19,553 nucleotides of DNA from Christensenella sp. UBA3700 (GTDB lineage: Bacteria; Bacillota; Clostridia; Christensenellales; UBA3700), in contig DFIJ01000073.1 of assembly GCA_002372775.1 (NCBI GenBank), positions 1 to 19,553 of the forward strand, given 5' to 3'. This document shows positions 1-8,195 of this stretch, piece after piece. A model generated the notes under the pieces. It did not search any database, had not been told where the DNA came from, and saw only the letters and a list, made by a program, of their open reading frames with translations. The number at the start of each line of letters is the position of its first letter. Within the stretch, counting starts at the first letter, position 1. The position numbers and the translations under genes are program-made.

Positions 1-2253
1 ATTCCTAATGAGTTTTATAAAAAGACTCTTAACCCTTATAATAGTAATAATGAGAAATATACTCGTTTTCCTGCTACTATGAGGAATCTTGATATTATGT
101 CTGATATTATTAGAAGATATGTATCTGAATACTTTAAAGGTATTCACGAGTTTATTGTATCTGCTAGTAATCCAGAGATTGTTATTAAGAAATCTGCTAA
201 ACTTAGAGAAGAGATTGGTATTATGGCTTCTCAAGCTTTTCAGCAAGAGTTTGAAAGACGACTTCAGCAAATGCAAGCTGAGGCTGCTCAACAAGGTGTT
301 CCACCTGAGCAAATTAATCCTCAAGAAGCTATGCCTAATCCTGAAGAGTTTATGCAGAACTTTAATGAGAAATATATTGATGATGAAAGTAAACAAGGAC
401 AAGATGTTCTTAACTTTGTTAGAAGTATTACTTCTGATATTATGATTTATCTTTCTGCTTTCTTTGATTATGTTTCTCTTGGAGAATGTTATACTTATTC
501 TGATATTAGAGGTGAGAAAGTTGTTAAAGAACATATTCCTGTAATTGATGCATTTCCTATTCCTAACGGGGAGTTTTTTGTAGAAGACCATGATATGTTT
601 GCAAGACGTCAGCTTATGTCTTATCCTCAGATTCTTGATATGTTTGATGATGTTCTTACAAAAGAAGATAGAGCTTACTTAGAGAAATACTATGATTACA
701 GTAGCGCTAGTGGTCCTACTCAACTTATGTATTCTAAATTCTTTGAGTACTATCCTGATGTTTGTGAGAAGTTCACAAAAGAAGAACGTAATCTATTTAA
801 GAACGAAGGTGTACGAGTAGAAGCTGTTAATAACAATTTATATGAAGTATGGCACGTTGTTTGGAGAGGTTATGCTAGACAAGGTATTCTTACTTATGTA
901 AACGAAGTAGGTCTTGTTACAACTAGAGTTGTAGATGAGTCTTATAAACTAGATACTCAAGCTGGAGATATTTCTATTGAATGGGCATATAAGCCACAGG
1001 TTTATGAAGGCTATCGTATTGGTGGAAGATACACTGCTATTTATCCTATCAAAGCTAGACCTATAGCTTTTGAACGTGATGGTAAACTTCCTTATAATGG
1101 TATTATGGAAGTAATTCCTTATATGGGTAAGTTCAGTATTATTAAGACTATTACTCCTTATCAGATTATGCGTAATATCTTTGCTTATCATCGTGAAATG
1201 GTTATAGCAAAGAACAAGATGCTTATTCTTATTCTTCCTGAAAGTCTTGTATCTAGTAAGTCTGAAGATAGAGTTTATAGAATGGCAGCTGACGGAGTTC
1301 TTCTTGTAGATGATAGTGAAGATGCTAACTCTCAGAAGATGGCTAACATAAGAATGCTTAATGCTCAAATGGGAGATTACATTTCTCAAATTACTCAACT
1401 TATGGAAGCTACTCGTCAAGAAGCTTGGGATACAGTTGATATGAATGCCCAGCGTTATGGTGACATTGCTCAGTCTTCTGGTGTTGGTACAACACAAGAG
1501 GCTATTGCTCGTTCATCTATGGGTAGTGTTATCATTGTTCAAGTATTTGATGAGATGCGCCGTCGTGATTATCAAAGGGATATTGACTTTTGTAAACTAG
1601 CATATATCGATGGACTTGATACAGCATATCTTGATGCTGATGGTAATCGTCATTATATTAGTCTTGATGTTAATAGTTTTGTATATTCTACATATGGAGT
1701 AACTGTTAAAAATGATGCTAAAGAACAAGATAAACTTCAACAACTTCGTCAATGGGCTTTTAGTGCTGCTCAAAACGGTGATCTTGATATGGCTCTTGCC
1801 GCTATTACAGGCGATAACATATCTCAGATTAAAGCAACTGTCCAAAAATTCAATGAGATAAAAGCTCAACACGAAGAACAAATGAAACAAGTTGATGCTC
1901 AACTTAAAGAAGAAGAGATTCAAAATAAACTTCGTGAGATCGAAGCTAAAGGTGACCAAGATAGGCAACTTGAAGAACTTAAATTCCAACACGAAATGGC
2001 TCTTAAATATGTTGATGTTGATATGTCTATGCTCGGTAGTGCTGGTGGAGATGAAGCAGAACAAGCTAAGAATAGATTAGCAGCAGCTGCTGAAGATAAC
2101 AAAGCTAGAAATGACCAAGCTAAGATAGAACTTGAACGTCAACAAATGCAAGCAGACCTTTATAATAAAGCTGCTGATAGAGCTGTTAAAATGGAAGACA
2201 TTAAGTCTAAAGAGAGAATTGCTAAGACTAATAAAAATAAATACGATAAGTAA
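1..2253 (+). CDS. Portal protein, crAss-like (5' end outside window)
   Basis: The reading frame is open from base 1, so the gene starts upstream of the window and the ATG at 79 is internal; 750 residues are visible. Portal proteins form the dodecameric ring at one capsid vertex through which DNA is packaged and ejected. The middle of the protein carries stretches I recognise from crAss-like portals (FFDYVSLGECYTYSDIRGEK near 470-530, then IDAFPIPNGEFFVEDHDMFA, and further on WDTVDMNAQRYGDIAQSSG). The last ~130 residues are rich in Q, E, K and A and look like a long helical or coiled-coil barrel, usual for this family. Its stop overlaps the next start (TAATG at 2251-2255), pointing to coupled translation. 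The terminase large subunit normally lies just upstream and would be outside the window. The family call is firm; exact domain limits are not. Confidence 0.88.
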   Translation: MPNEFYKKTLNPYNSNNEKYTRFPATMRNLDIMSDIIRRYVSEYFKGIHEFIVSASNPEIVIKKSAKLREEIGIMASQAFQQEFERRLQQMQAEAAQQGVPPEQINPQEAMPNPEEFMQNFNEKYIDDESKQGQDVLNFVRSITSDIMIYLSAFFDYVSLGECYTYSDIRGEKVVKEHIPVIDAFPIPNGEFFVEDHDMFARRQLMSYPQILDMFDDVLTKEDRAYLEKYYDYSSASGPTQLMYSKFFEYYPDVCEKFTKEERNLFKNEGVRVEAVNNNLYEVWHVVWRGYARQGILTYVNEVGLVTTRVVDESYKLDTQAGDISIEWAYKPQVYEGYRIGGRYTAIYPIKARPIAFERDGKLPYNGIMEVIPYMGKFSIIKTITPYQIMRNIFAYHREMVIAKNKMLILILPESLVSSKSEDRVYRMAADGVLLVDDSEDANSQKMANIRMLNAQMGDYISQITQLMEATRQEAWDTVDMNAQRYGDIAQSSGVGTTQEAIARSSMGSVIIVQVFDEMRRRDYQRDIDFCKLAYIDGLDTAYLDADGNRHYISLDVNSFVYSTYGVTVKNDAKEQDKLQQLRQWAFSAAQNGDLDMALAAITGDNISQIKATVQKFNEIKAQHEEQMKQVDAQLKEEEIQNKLREIEAKGDQDRQLEELKFQHEMALKYVDVDMSMLGSAGGDEAEQAKNRLAAAAEDNKARNDQAKIELERQQMQADLYNKAADRAVKMEDIKSKERIAKTNKNKYDK

Positions 2254-4187
2254 TGCCTAAAAGAAGAAGTTTAGAGAGTGCTGGTATATCTGATTCTCAA
2301 TATCTTCAGATTATGGAAAGAGTAGCAGAACAGAATTATAAAGATTGGGGTCTTCCTAGTTCTGATGCTGCTCTTGTCCAGGCACTTAACGATAATACAT
2401 ATAACTATAGAGGATATTATAATAAATATCCTAATGGTAAAGGTAATGCTGTAGACCATTGGACTGATGAATTTAAAACTGTATATCATCCAACTTTTAG
2501 TAAAGAAAGTAAATATAGTGGTAAAAAGAGTCAGTATAATCCTAAAGGTCTTACAGGTGGTACTTGGTATGGAGAATATTTTGTTCCTTCTGTAGATTTA
2601 TTAATGAAACGTAATAAATTTAAAGAAGGTGGTATTCATAGAAAAATCAAAAGAGGTGATACACTTTCTAAGATAGCTAGAGAGTATACAGGTAATGCAA
2701 TGAGATATAATGAGCTTGTTAAACTTAATAATATTGCTAATCCTGATAGAATAGAAGTAGGACAAGATATTATAATACCTACCTCTTTTACAAATACCAT
2801 AAAGAATAATGAACTTCCAGAAGTAGTTGTTACAGGTCATAAGAGAGAAAAGAAAAATAGGCTTAAACTATCTTTAGAAGAACCTAATTTCAATAGACCT
2901 GAACAAGCTAATAGTCTTTATGTTGCTCCTATATTAAATAGTACAAAATCTATAGAAGAACTTAATGCTCCTAATTTTATAGAAAGCAAAATACAAGATG
3001 TTAAAGATGTTATTAGGGAATCTGGTGATATTGGAGATTTTATTCAAACCGCTTGGAATGGTGTAGCTAAACATTTTGTAGATGACAAACAAGTAAAAAC
3101 TCAAAAACGTCAACTTAAAACAACTAAAGAAACACCTAAAGAAGTTTTGGATGAAGCTTTTGCTAAAGAAACTAGAAATGGAACTGATACTCTTACTTGG
3201 GACAGAGTACCTGTAGATAGAACTGGAAATAAATATTATATTCAAGAGTCATATCCTATCACAGATGATATGAGATTTGGCTCTAGAAATAGGCTTGAAT
3301 ATAGAGATTTAGATTCTAATAATGCACCGCTTACTACATATCGTCCAATTCATAAATACGAAAACTATGTAAAAGGAATAACCTATGCTGGTAAAAATTA
3401 TAAAGCCGTAGATAGAGATAGTGAAGGTCACCAAAATCATTTTATGGGTTACGATAAAGATGGAAAATTTAAGATAGGTCCTCTATCTAAATTTGGTCCT
3501 GGAGACACTATGACACAAGTTTATTATTCTGATATTATCGGAGTTCCTAGAGATGCTAACGGAAACATTCAATATGTTGAAGATAGAAATAATCCAGGTC
3601 GTTTTCAACCTGTCGTTGATATTTATGGCGAGTCTACTTATGATGAAAACGGAAATCTCAAAAGAGGTGAAAAAGGAAGAGGTGTTCTTACTACAATGAG
3701 CAAAAAGAGAAGTCTTGATGGAAGTTATGGTAATGTTTCTGGCGGTCGTGTTCTTTTGCAAGTAGGAAATGAAACTAGAGTTGTAGCTGGAAGTATTGAA
3801 CACGTTATTCAAGAACTTGAACTTATGCAAAAGAATCATAAAGGTAAACCTGTTAGATATTATCAACTTGATAACGGTTCTTACAATAGAGGTCTTAGAA
3901 CACGTAATGGAAAGAATATTTCTGCACAAGACCTTAGAGATTACGATAAGCAAAATACTACAAGCGCTGGAGGTGGTCATTTTATGTATATAAGAAATAA
4001 GTATTCTAACGGAGGTTCTATTCATATTGCTCCTTCTAAGCGTGGTACTTTCACAGCTGCTGCAACTAAACATGGAATGGGAGTTCAAGAATTTGCTTCT
4101 AGAGTTTTAAGAAATAAAGACTCTTATTCTCCTGCTATGGTTAAGAAAGCTAATTTTGCAAGAAATGCAAGTAAATGGAATCATTAA
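2253..4187 (+). CDS. LysM-domain virion protein of crAss-like phage
   Basis: 644 aa, coupled to the portal by a TAATG overlap. Residues about 131-176 form a LysM domain (RGDTLSKIA, then LNNI, then VGQDIIIP), a peptidoglycan-binding fold. The N-terminus (HWTDEFKTVYHPTFSKESKYS) and the C-terminus from residue 587 (GGSIHIAPSKRGTFTAAA, then KHGMGVQEFASRV, ending ANFARNASKW) match patterns I recall from crAss-like structural proteins; the KRGTFTAAA tail is shared by several proteins in these phages. I see no catalytic motif I can defend for a protease or muramidase, although roughly 390 residues between LysM and tail remain unassigned. The position between portal and capsid genes suggests a packaged or portal-associated protein that meets the cell wall during DNA entry. 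LysM is well supported; the role is inferred. Confidence 0.72.
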   Translation: MPKRRSLESAGISDSQYLQIMERVAEQNYKDWGLPSSDAALVQALNDNTYNYRGYYNKYPNGKGNAVDHWTDEFKTVYHPTFSKESKYSGKKSQYNPKGLTGGTWYGEYFVPSVDLLMKRNKFKEGGIHRKIKRGDTLSKIAREYTGNAMRYNELVKLNNIANPDRIEVGQDIIIPTSFTNTIKNNELPEVVVTGHKREKKNRLKLSLEEPNFNRPEQANSLYVAPILNSTKSIEELNAPNFIESKIQDVKDVIRESGDIGDFIQTAWNGVAKHFVDDKQVKTQKRQLKTTKETPKEVLDEAFAKETRNGTDTLTWDRVPVDRTGNKYYIQESYPITDDMRFGSRNRLEYRDLDSNNAPLTTYRPIHKYENYVKGITYAGKNYKAVDRDSEGHQNHFMGYDKDGKFKIGPLSKFGPGDTMTQVYYSDIIGVPRDANGNIQYVEDRNNPGRFQPVVDIYGESTYDENGNLKRGEKGRGVLTTMSKKRSLDGSYGNVSGGRVLLQVGNETRVVAGSIEHVIQELELMQKNHKGKPVRYYQLDNGSYNRGLRTRNGKNISAQDLRDYDKQNTTSAGGGHFMYIRNKYSNGGSIHIAPSKRGTFTAAATKHGMGVQEFASRVLRNKDSYSPAMVKKANFARNASKWNH

Positions 4188-4199
4188 ATAATTTATAAT

Positions 4200-4349
4200 A
4201 TGATTAAAACTAGAGCTGAACTAACAGAACAATTAAAAGGTATTACTACAAGCGTACTTGATTTGCTTGGTTCTGAAGAAGCTAATAAAGCATTAAATGA
4301 AGTTAGCAATAAAATAGTTAATAAATATATTAATAAATTAAAGATATGA
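4200..4349 (+). CDS. Small helical protein, 49 aa, unknown
   Basis: The frame reads MIKTRAELTEQLKGITTSVL then DLLGSEEANKALNEVSNKIV and ends NKYINKLKI. It follows the LysM gene after 12 bases and its TGA overlaps the ATG of the next small gene (ATGA at 4346-4349), as in a coupled phage operon. It uses the same AAA, GAA and ATT-rich codons as its neighbours. It is probably all-helical and has no membrane segment. I do not recognise it and assign no function. The tight spacing and the overlap are the main evidence that it is translated. Confidence 0.55.
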   Translation: MIKTRAELTEQLKGITTSVLDLLGSEEANKALNEVSNKIVNKYINKLKI

Positions 4350-4447
4350 ATAAACTAAAAGAACGTCTTGTTCAATACGTTAAAGATAAACATCTTAATC
4401 TTAGAGAAGAAACTATTGAAAAGATGATTAAGTTTGCAAACACTTAA
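4346..4447 (+). CDS. Small charged protein, 33 aa, unknown
   Basis: It begins inside the stop of the 49-aa gene (ATGA) and reads MNKLKERLVQYVKDKHLNLR then EETIEKMIKFANT. It is a lysine- and glutamate-rich helical peptide with no signal or membrane segment. Evidence for translation is the four-base overlap and host-like codon use. It is the last gene before a 58-base gap that may hold a promoter. No function is recognised. Confidence 0.45.
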   Translation: MNKLKERLVQYVKDKHLNLREETIEKMIKFANT

Positions 4448-4457
4448 AATAACAAAT

Positions 4458-4474
4458 TTGGCACTTGATTTGTT
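4458..4474 (+). promoter_or_regulatory. Possible sigma-54-like promoter before the 137-aa gene
   Basis: TTGGCACTTGATTTGTT matches the sigma-54 -24/-12 layout (TTGGCAC, five bases, TTGCW): the GG and the second element keep the 10-base spacing, but the usual C at -12 is a T. No TAnnTTTG box is present in this gap. It lies 31 bases before the start at 4506. The alternatives are chance or a weak housekeeping promoter using the TTTG at 4457. Confidence 0.25.
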
Positions 4475-4505
4475 TTATAGTATAACTAATTAAAATTAAA
4501 ATAAT

Positions 4506-4919
4506 ATGGAAACGCTTGAAAGTAATATTTTTATGAAGATTGGAAATTTCTTTTTTAATATAGGTCTAAACTATAAAGCAGGTGGTATTAAAGCTGTTTA
4601 TCGGTATTATAAAGTAGCCTTTAAACTTAAAATATTTAAATGGCGGTATGTTCATAGTAAAAAGTTTAGAGATAATCTTATAAAAGGAAATAACAATCTC
4701 TCCAACTTATTGGGTAAAGCTGTCATTGAACAAATGTTCTTTAATAAGCCGATAGACTATAAAAGTATTTATAATACGTTTAGTGAAGAAGATAAAGCTA
4801 AGTTTAAAGAACATATGAAAGAAGCTCTTCAAAAGGTTATTAAAGAACATAATATAACTGATGAAAAAGAAATAGAAAATTTAAGAAAGATGTTTGATTT
4901 CGAAAACAATGTAAATTAA
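4506..4919 (+). CDS. Unknown basic protein, 137 aa
   Basis: The start ATG follows an A/T-rich leader (AATTAAAATAATATGG). The N-terminal ~60 residues are rich in K, Y and F (NYKAGGIKAVYRYYKVAFKL, then KWRYVHSKKFRDNL) and may form amphipathic helices; the C-terminal half is acidic and helical (FSEEDKAKFKEHMKEALQKV). There is no convincing transmembrane segment and no family I recognise. It is the last gene before a strong terminator, so it closes the portal transcription unit; a possible separate promoter lies just upstream. Its place among head genes makes a virion or assembly role plausible, but nothing in the sequence proves it. Confidence 0.7.
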   Translation: METLESNIFMKIGNFFFNIGLNYKAGGIKAVYRYYKVAFKLKIFKWRYVHSKKFRDNLIKGNNNLSNLLGKAVIEQMFFNKPIDYKSIYNTFSEEDKAKFKEHMKEALQKVIKEHNITDEKEIENLRKMFDFENNVN

Positions 4920-4944
4920 CTTGAGTGCATTCCCAAGTTACTCT

Positions 4945-4991
4945 GTGTCCTGGTAGTATTAAATGTACTATTCAGGACACTTTATTTATTT
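4945..4991 (+). terminator. Rho-independent terminator after the portal unit
   Basis: GTGTCCTG (4945-4952) pairs perfectly with CAGGACAC (4973-4980). The stem continues with GTAGTA against TACTAT past one unpaired T at 4972, and the short loop is A/T-rich. A T-rich run (TTTATTTATTT) follows directly. A smaller inverted repeat, AACTTG at 4918-4923 with CAAGTT at 4934-4939, sits between the stop codon and this hairpin. Confidence 0.85.
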
Positions 4992-5079
4992 GTAGGATTG
5001 AAAATTCATTTTGGCAGGTTTGTATAGTCTTGCTGAATAACTTATCGACCGACATATTTCTAAACAACATGACAAACTT

Positions 5080-5157
5080 ATGATAGCAAATAGAGGATTT
5101 TTAGATAGTATTTGCACCCCTTTAGAAAAGATTATTGATTGCTGCTCAAGCTATTAA
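5080..5157 (+). pseudogene. Possible remnant of an STPVEK-type regulator gene
   Basis: This short frame encodes ICTPLEKIID, which lines up with ISTPVEKIVA at the start of the 96-aa HTH protein near the end of the window. At DNA level GCACCCCTTTAGAAAAG (5114-5130) matches GCACCCCTGTAGAAAAG (19078-19094) at 16 of 17 bases. The frame stops after 25 residues and nothing resembling the HTH domain follows. It may instead be a DNA motif that happens to read this way. Confidence 0.25.
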
Positions 5158-5260
5158 AGTTTGTGCTTAAATTGTTGGCATCATTAATTTCGTGCGTACA
5201 TTATTTAATTGTGGTATCAGTGGCAATGGTACATATATTTATTAAAAAGTTTTAAAATAT

Positions 5261-5291
5261 TTTGCAGATTGAGATAAAAGTATTATATTTG
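5261..5291 (+). promoter_or_regulatory. Bacteroidetes-type promoter for the late structural operon
   Basis: TTTG at 5261-5264 and TATATTTG at 5284-5291 are 19 bases apart, matching the Bacteroidetes housekeeping consensus (-33 TTTG, -7 TAnnTTTG) exactly. Transcription should begin a few bases after 5291, giving a leader of about 45 bases to the ATG at 5341. No comparable promoter or terminator appears before 18371, so it may drive the whole capsid-to-spike unit. Confidence 0.8.
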
Positions 5292-5340
5292 TAGCGTCTT
5301 ATAACAAAGTAATAATTATTATAAATCTAAAGTTTAAGTT

Positions 5341-6660
5341 ATGGCAGAAATTGATATTGATTTTGAGGGACAGAATAATAATCAGATTTCTGATAATTCT
5401 GACAATAACTCTCGTAACAATGCTGATAACAATAACAATAATCAGCAAGATGTTACTGATTTGAATAACAGTAACAATAGCGATATCACTAGTAAAGATA
5501 ACGCTAATAATAACAATTCTAATAACGATGATGTCAACAACAACAATGATGCTAATAACAGCAACAATGACAATGACAACAACAATGCAAACAATTCTTC
5601 TACGGGGGAGCTTGCAGCTGGTGACAATGTTGAATTTGAAGGTGAAACCTACACTGTTGCTGAGAATGGTGATCTAGTTGACAAAGATGGTAAAGTCTTT
5701 AAAGAAGCTAAAGACGTAAAAGAATGGATTGAATCTCTTCAGGAAGAAACCGATGATACCATTAGTCTTGAAACTATTCAGGATGCTTTCGGTCAGACAA
5801 TTGTTGGAGAAGATGGAAAACCTGTAGAATTTACGAATGATGCTGCTGGTGTTCAAGCTTACGTTAAAGCTGTAGTAGATTTACAGCGTAATGAAATAGC
5901 CGAAGGTGCTGTTAATAAGTTGTATGCTGATAATCCTCTGCTTAAGCAGTTTATTGATTATGTTCAGGTTAATGGTTCTCCTCGTGGTTTTGGTGAGCTT
6001 CCTGATAGAACTGGTTGGCAGATTGATAAAGATAATGCAGCTCAGCAGGAAACTATAGTTCGTATGGCAGCCAGAGAATTTGGTAATGCTTCTTTGAATG
6101 ACAATTACATTAAATATCTTAAAGACACAGGTGGTCTTTATGATGAGGCTGTAAATCAACTTAAGGCTTTGCAGGATAAAGATAAGACTGTTAGAGCTGA
6201 GATTGAACAGCGTGCTAATGCTGCTCGTGCACAAGAGCAACAAGAGATTGAAACATATTGGAATAAAGTTAATGACGTTATTAACGGCAGAACTATTGCT
6301 GGATATAAACTGCCTGACAGTTTTGTTAAAGAAGTAGATGGTAAAAAGCAAACTCTAACACCTACAGACTTCTATAATTATCTTAGTAGGCAAACTGAAG
6401 TTGATGCTGATGGTAACAGAATTACTGGATATCAGAAAGACCTAGCAAATGAATCTGATGATGATTATTTAGCTCGTGAGCTAATTACTGCTTGGCTTAT
6501 GTTTACTGGTGGTACGTATAAAGATTTAGCTACTATGGCTATTAAGGAGAACGAGGTTCGTACTCTTAAACTTAAATCAAAAGAAAATCGTGCTCATAAA
6601 ACAGTAAAGGTAACTAAGCCTGCTAGTAAATCTTCAGTTGATGATATTGTTCTAGGTTAA
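5341..6660 (+). CDS. Candidate scaffold / capsid assembly protein with Asn-rich N-terminus
   Basis: 439 aa, directly upstream of the major capsid gene, where dsDNA phages usually keep the scaffold. Residues 1-10 (MAEIDIDFEG) lead into an N/D/S-rich low-complexity stretch at about 11-85, encoded by AAT/AAC runs. From about 91 a compact part follows (GDNVEFEGETYTVAENGDLV), then mostly charged helices, with a coiled-coil-like region near 275-310 (KDKTVRAEIEQRANAARAQE) and a basic tail ending KSSVDDIVLG. No catalytic motif is seen. A disordered N-terminus plus helical body fits a scaffold or an internal capsid protein. The N-rich stretch ends at a copy of the G-rich motif (5596-5610), in codons TCT TCT ACG GGG GAG, which look unlike their surroundings. 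The role is inferred from position; the gene is certain. Confidence 0.65.
   Translation: MAEIDIDFEGQNNNQISDNSDNNSRNNADNNNNNQQDVTDLNNSNNSDITSKDNANNNNSNNDDVNNNNDANNSNNDNDNNNANNSSTGELAAGDNVEFEGETYTVAENGDLVDKDGKVFKEAKDVKEWIESLQEETDDTISLETIQDAFGQTIVGEDGKPVEFTNDAAGVQAYVKAVVDLQRNEIAEGAVNKLYADNPLLKQFIDYVQVNGSPRGFGELPDRTGWQIDKDNAAQQETIVRMAAREFGNASLNDNYIKYLKDTGGLYDEAVNQLKALQDKDKTVRAEIEQRANAARAQEQQEIETYWNKVNDVINGRTIAGYKLPDSFVKEVDGKKQTLTPTDFYNYLSRQTEVDADGNRITGYQKDLANESDDDYLARELITAWLMFTGGTYKDLATMAIKENEVRTLKLKSKENRAHKTVKVTKPASKSSVDDIVLG
5596..5610 (+). repeat. G-rich motif copy, 15 bp identical to 11122-11136
   Basis: TCTTCTACGGGGGAG occurs here inside the scaffold-candidate gene and again exactly at 11122-11136 in a gap. 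Here it encodes SSTGE with GGG and ACG codons that are scarce in these genes. It is flanked by TGCAA (5586-5590) and TTGCA (5612-5616), which could pair and expose the motif in a loop. Confidence 0.7.
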
Positions 6661-6693
6661 TCACAACTAAAGTTTAATAATTAATTAAAAGTT

Positions 6694-8169
6694 ATGTACA
6701 GACTTAGAGAAGTAAAACGTGGCACTTATGATGACCGTGGTTACTCTAACGAGGAAACCATTGCTAATCTTGCCATTACTAAAGCTGCGGAAATCAACAA
6801 CGTTCTGACTTATACTTATGGTTATGACGATGATAGATTCCCGCTTACATTCTTGACAGAGGGTCAGGGTTCTATCGGTACAGTTGATATTGACACAGTT
6901 CAGTGGACTTGGAAGACTATGGGTCGTACTAAGTTTAATGACTATGTTCTTTGGTTCAACACTGCAAATACTACTCCTGGTAAGGGTGGTGCTCAGTTTG
7001 AGGTTGAATTTGCTACTCATTGGTTTATTGAGCAGTACGGTTTGATTGCACCCGATGGTATGACTCAGGTTCGTATTATGAAAGACCTTGGTCCTGGTGC
7101 TCATGGTGGTTATCTCTATAGACTTCAGATTACTAGTCCTAATCCTAATGCTTTTGTAGACCCAGACTTGCTTGCTGTTGGTAAGTATTGGACTCTTAGC
7201 GCTCCTACTATCCCTGAGAGTTATTCTAAGGGTAATCGTAGTAACGTTATGGGACCTGGTAAGATGACTTCTCAACTTGAGTTCCACCGTTATTCTAAGG
7301 AAATTGCTGGTAATCTGAGTAACGTTATTGTTACTTATGAGTTTAGAACAAAGAATGGTGGTACTACTAATCTTTGGATTAACGAAGAGATGCGTCAGCA
7401 TGACCTTCAAATTCGTGTTATGGATGAGGAACGTCTTTGGTTCGCAGAGTATAACCGTCTTGAAGATGGTACTATTCCTCTGATTGACCCTGACAACGGT
7501 AATCCTATTCCTCACACTGCTGGTATGCAGCAGATTTGTCGTGAATCTAACTACGATACTTATGGAGAGCGTCTTACTCTTAATAAGTTCAATCGTACTA
7601 TTGGTGATGTTCTTGATAAATCTACCGATACAGGTTCTATGGAAGTAGTTCTTGGTTGTGGTAAGGGCTTTGTTGAGGACTTTGACCTTATGATTCGTGA
7701 GGATGCTAAGTCAGAAGGTTTCCTTACTCCTCTTGGTGATAAGATGATTGAGGAAACTGAAGGTGGTCTTTCTTATGGTAAGTACTTCCGTCAGTATAAG
7801 ACTGTTGATGGTCATACTATTACTTTGAAGACTCTGTCATTCTTGACTAAGGGTTCTCTTGCTGATAGTGACCGTGCTAACGGTAACATCCATCCTCGTA
7901 CTGGTCTTCCTATGTGTTCTCACCAGGCATTTATGCTTGATATGAGTACTTATGAAGGTGTTCGTAATATTCGTAAGGTTCGTCAGAAGGGACAGATTTA
8001 TCATCAGGGTGTTCTGAAGGGTCTTACTCCTATTCCTGCTTCTTGGGGTGCTGTTCCTAACAATAGTATTTCTACTACTGTTGATAAGAGCTCTTACGAA
8101 ATCAAGAACTCTTATGGTCTGCAAGTGAACAACGCTACTAAGATGATGCAGTTGAAGTGTGTTCTGTAA
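6694..8169 (+). CDS. Major capsid protein, crAss-like (HK97 fold expected)
   Basis: 491 aa beginning MYRLREVKRGTYDDRGYSNE, which matches crAss-like major capsid proteins as I know them, as do RFPLTFLTEGQGSIGTVDID and FATHWFIEQYGLIAPDG. The length is normal for the family (about 490-500 aa), which builds the icosahedral shell with an HK97-type fold. Codon use differs from the portal: more CAG, CTG, AAG and TTC, as expected for the most abundant virion protein. The 33-base leader contains CTAAAGTTTAA, also found before the scaffold candidate. The next gene starts 26 bases downstream in the same operon. The sequence is intact from start to stop. Confidence 0.93.
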   Translation: MYRLREVKRGTYDDRGYSNEETIANLAITKAAEINNVLTYTYGYDDDRFPLTFLTEGQGSIGTVDIDTVQWTWKTMGRTKFNDYVLWFNTANTTPGKGGAQFEVEFATHWFIEQYGLIAPDGMTQVRIMKDLGPGAHGGYLYRLQITSPNPNAFVDPDLLAVGKYWTLSAPTIPESYSKGNRSNVMGPGKMTSQLEFHRYSKEIAGNLSNVIVTYEFRTKNGGTTNLWINEEMRQHDLQIRVMDEERLWFAEYNRLEDGTIPLIDPDNGNPIPHTAGMQQICRESNYDTYGERLTLNKFNRTIGDVLDKSTDTGSMEVVLGCGKGFVEDFDLMIREDAKSEGFLTPLGDKMIEETEGGLSYGKYFRQYKTVDGHTITLKTLSFLTKGSLADSDRANGNIHPRTGLPMCSHQAFMLDMSTYEGVRNIRKVRQKGQIYHQGVLKGLTPIPASWGAVPNNSISTTVDKSSYEIKNSYGLQVNNATKMMQLKCVL

Positions 8170-8195
8170 ATGTAAATAATTAATAGATTTAAACA

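Larger units (their letters stand above)
4992..5340 (+). other. Mostly non-coding gap between terminator and late promoter
   Basis: About 350 bases with many stops in all frames. The only reading frame I note is a 25-codon one (5080-5157, MIANRGFLDS then ICTPLEKIIDCCSSY), whose CTPLEKII segment resembles the start of the HTH protein at 19071 (STPVEKIV). It may be a decayed fragment. One copy of the G-rich motif, in reverse orientation, lies at 5111-5130. The Bacteroidetes-type promoter occupies 5261-5291. I see no tRNA or other RNA gene. Confidence 0.5.

Noticed and set aside
562..573. Further G-rich motif copy (CCTAACGGGGAG) in the portal gene
   Set aside because: It matches only the ACGGGGAG part and is readily explained by the codons for P-N-G-E, so I left it out of the motif set.
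5009..5032. Second promoter (TTTTGGCA, TAGTCTTG) in the gap
   Set aside because: The spacing between the elements is too short for the Bacteroidetes consensus, and the -7 box has a mismatch in its TTTG part.
4992..5260. tRNA or other RNA gene in the gap
   Set aside because: I could not fold a cloverleaf or find a T-loop motif; the gap shows only a short remnant-like frame and a motif copy.
8040..8055. GGGGTGCT in the capsid gene as another motif copy
   Set aside because: It lacks the TTCTAC half and follows from the codons for W-G-A.
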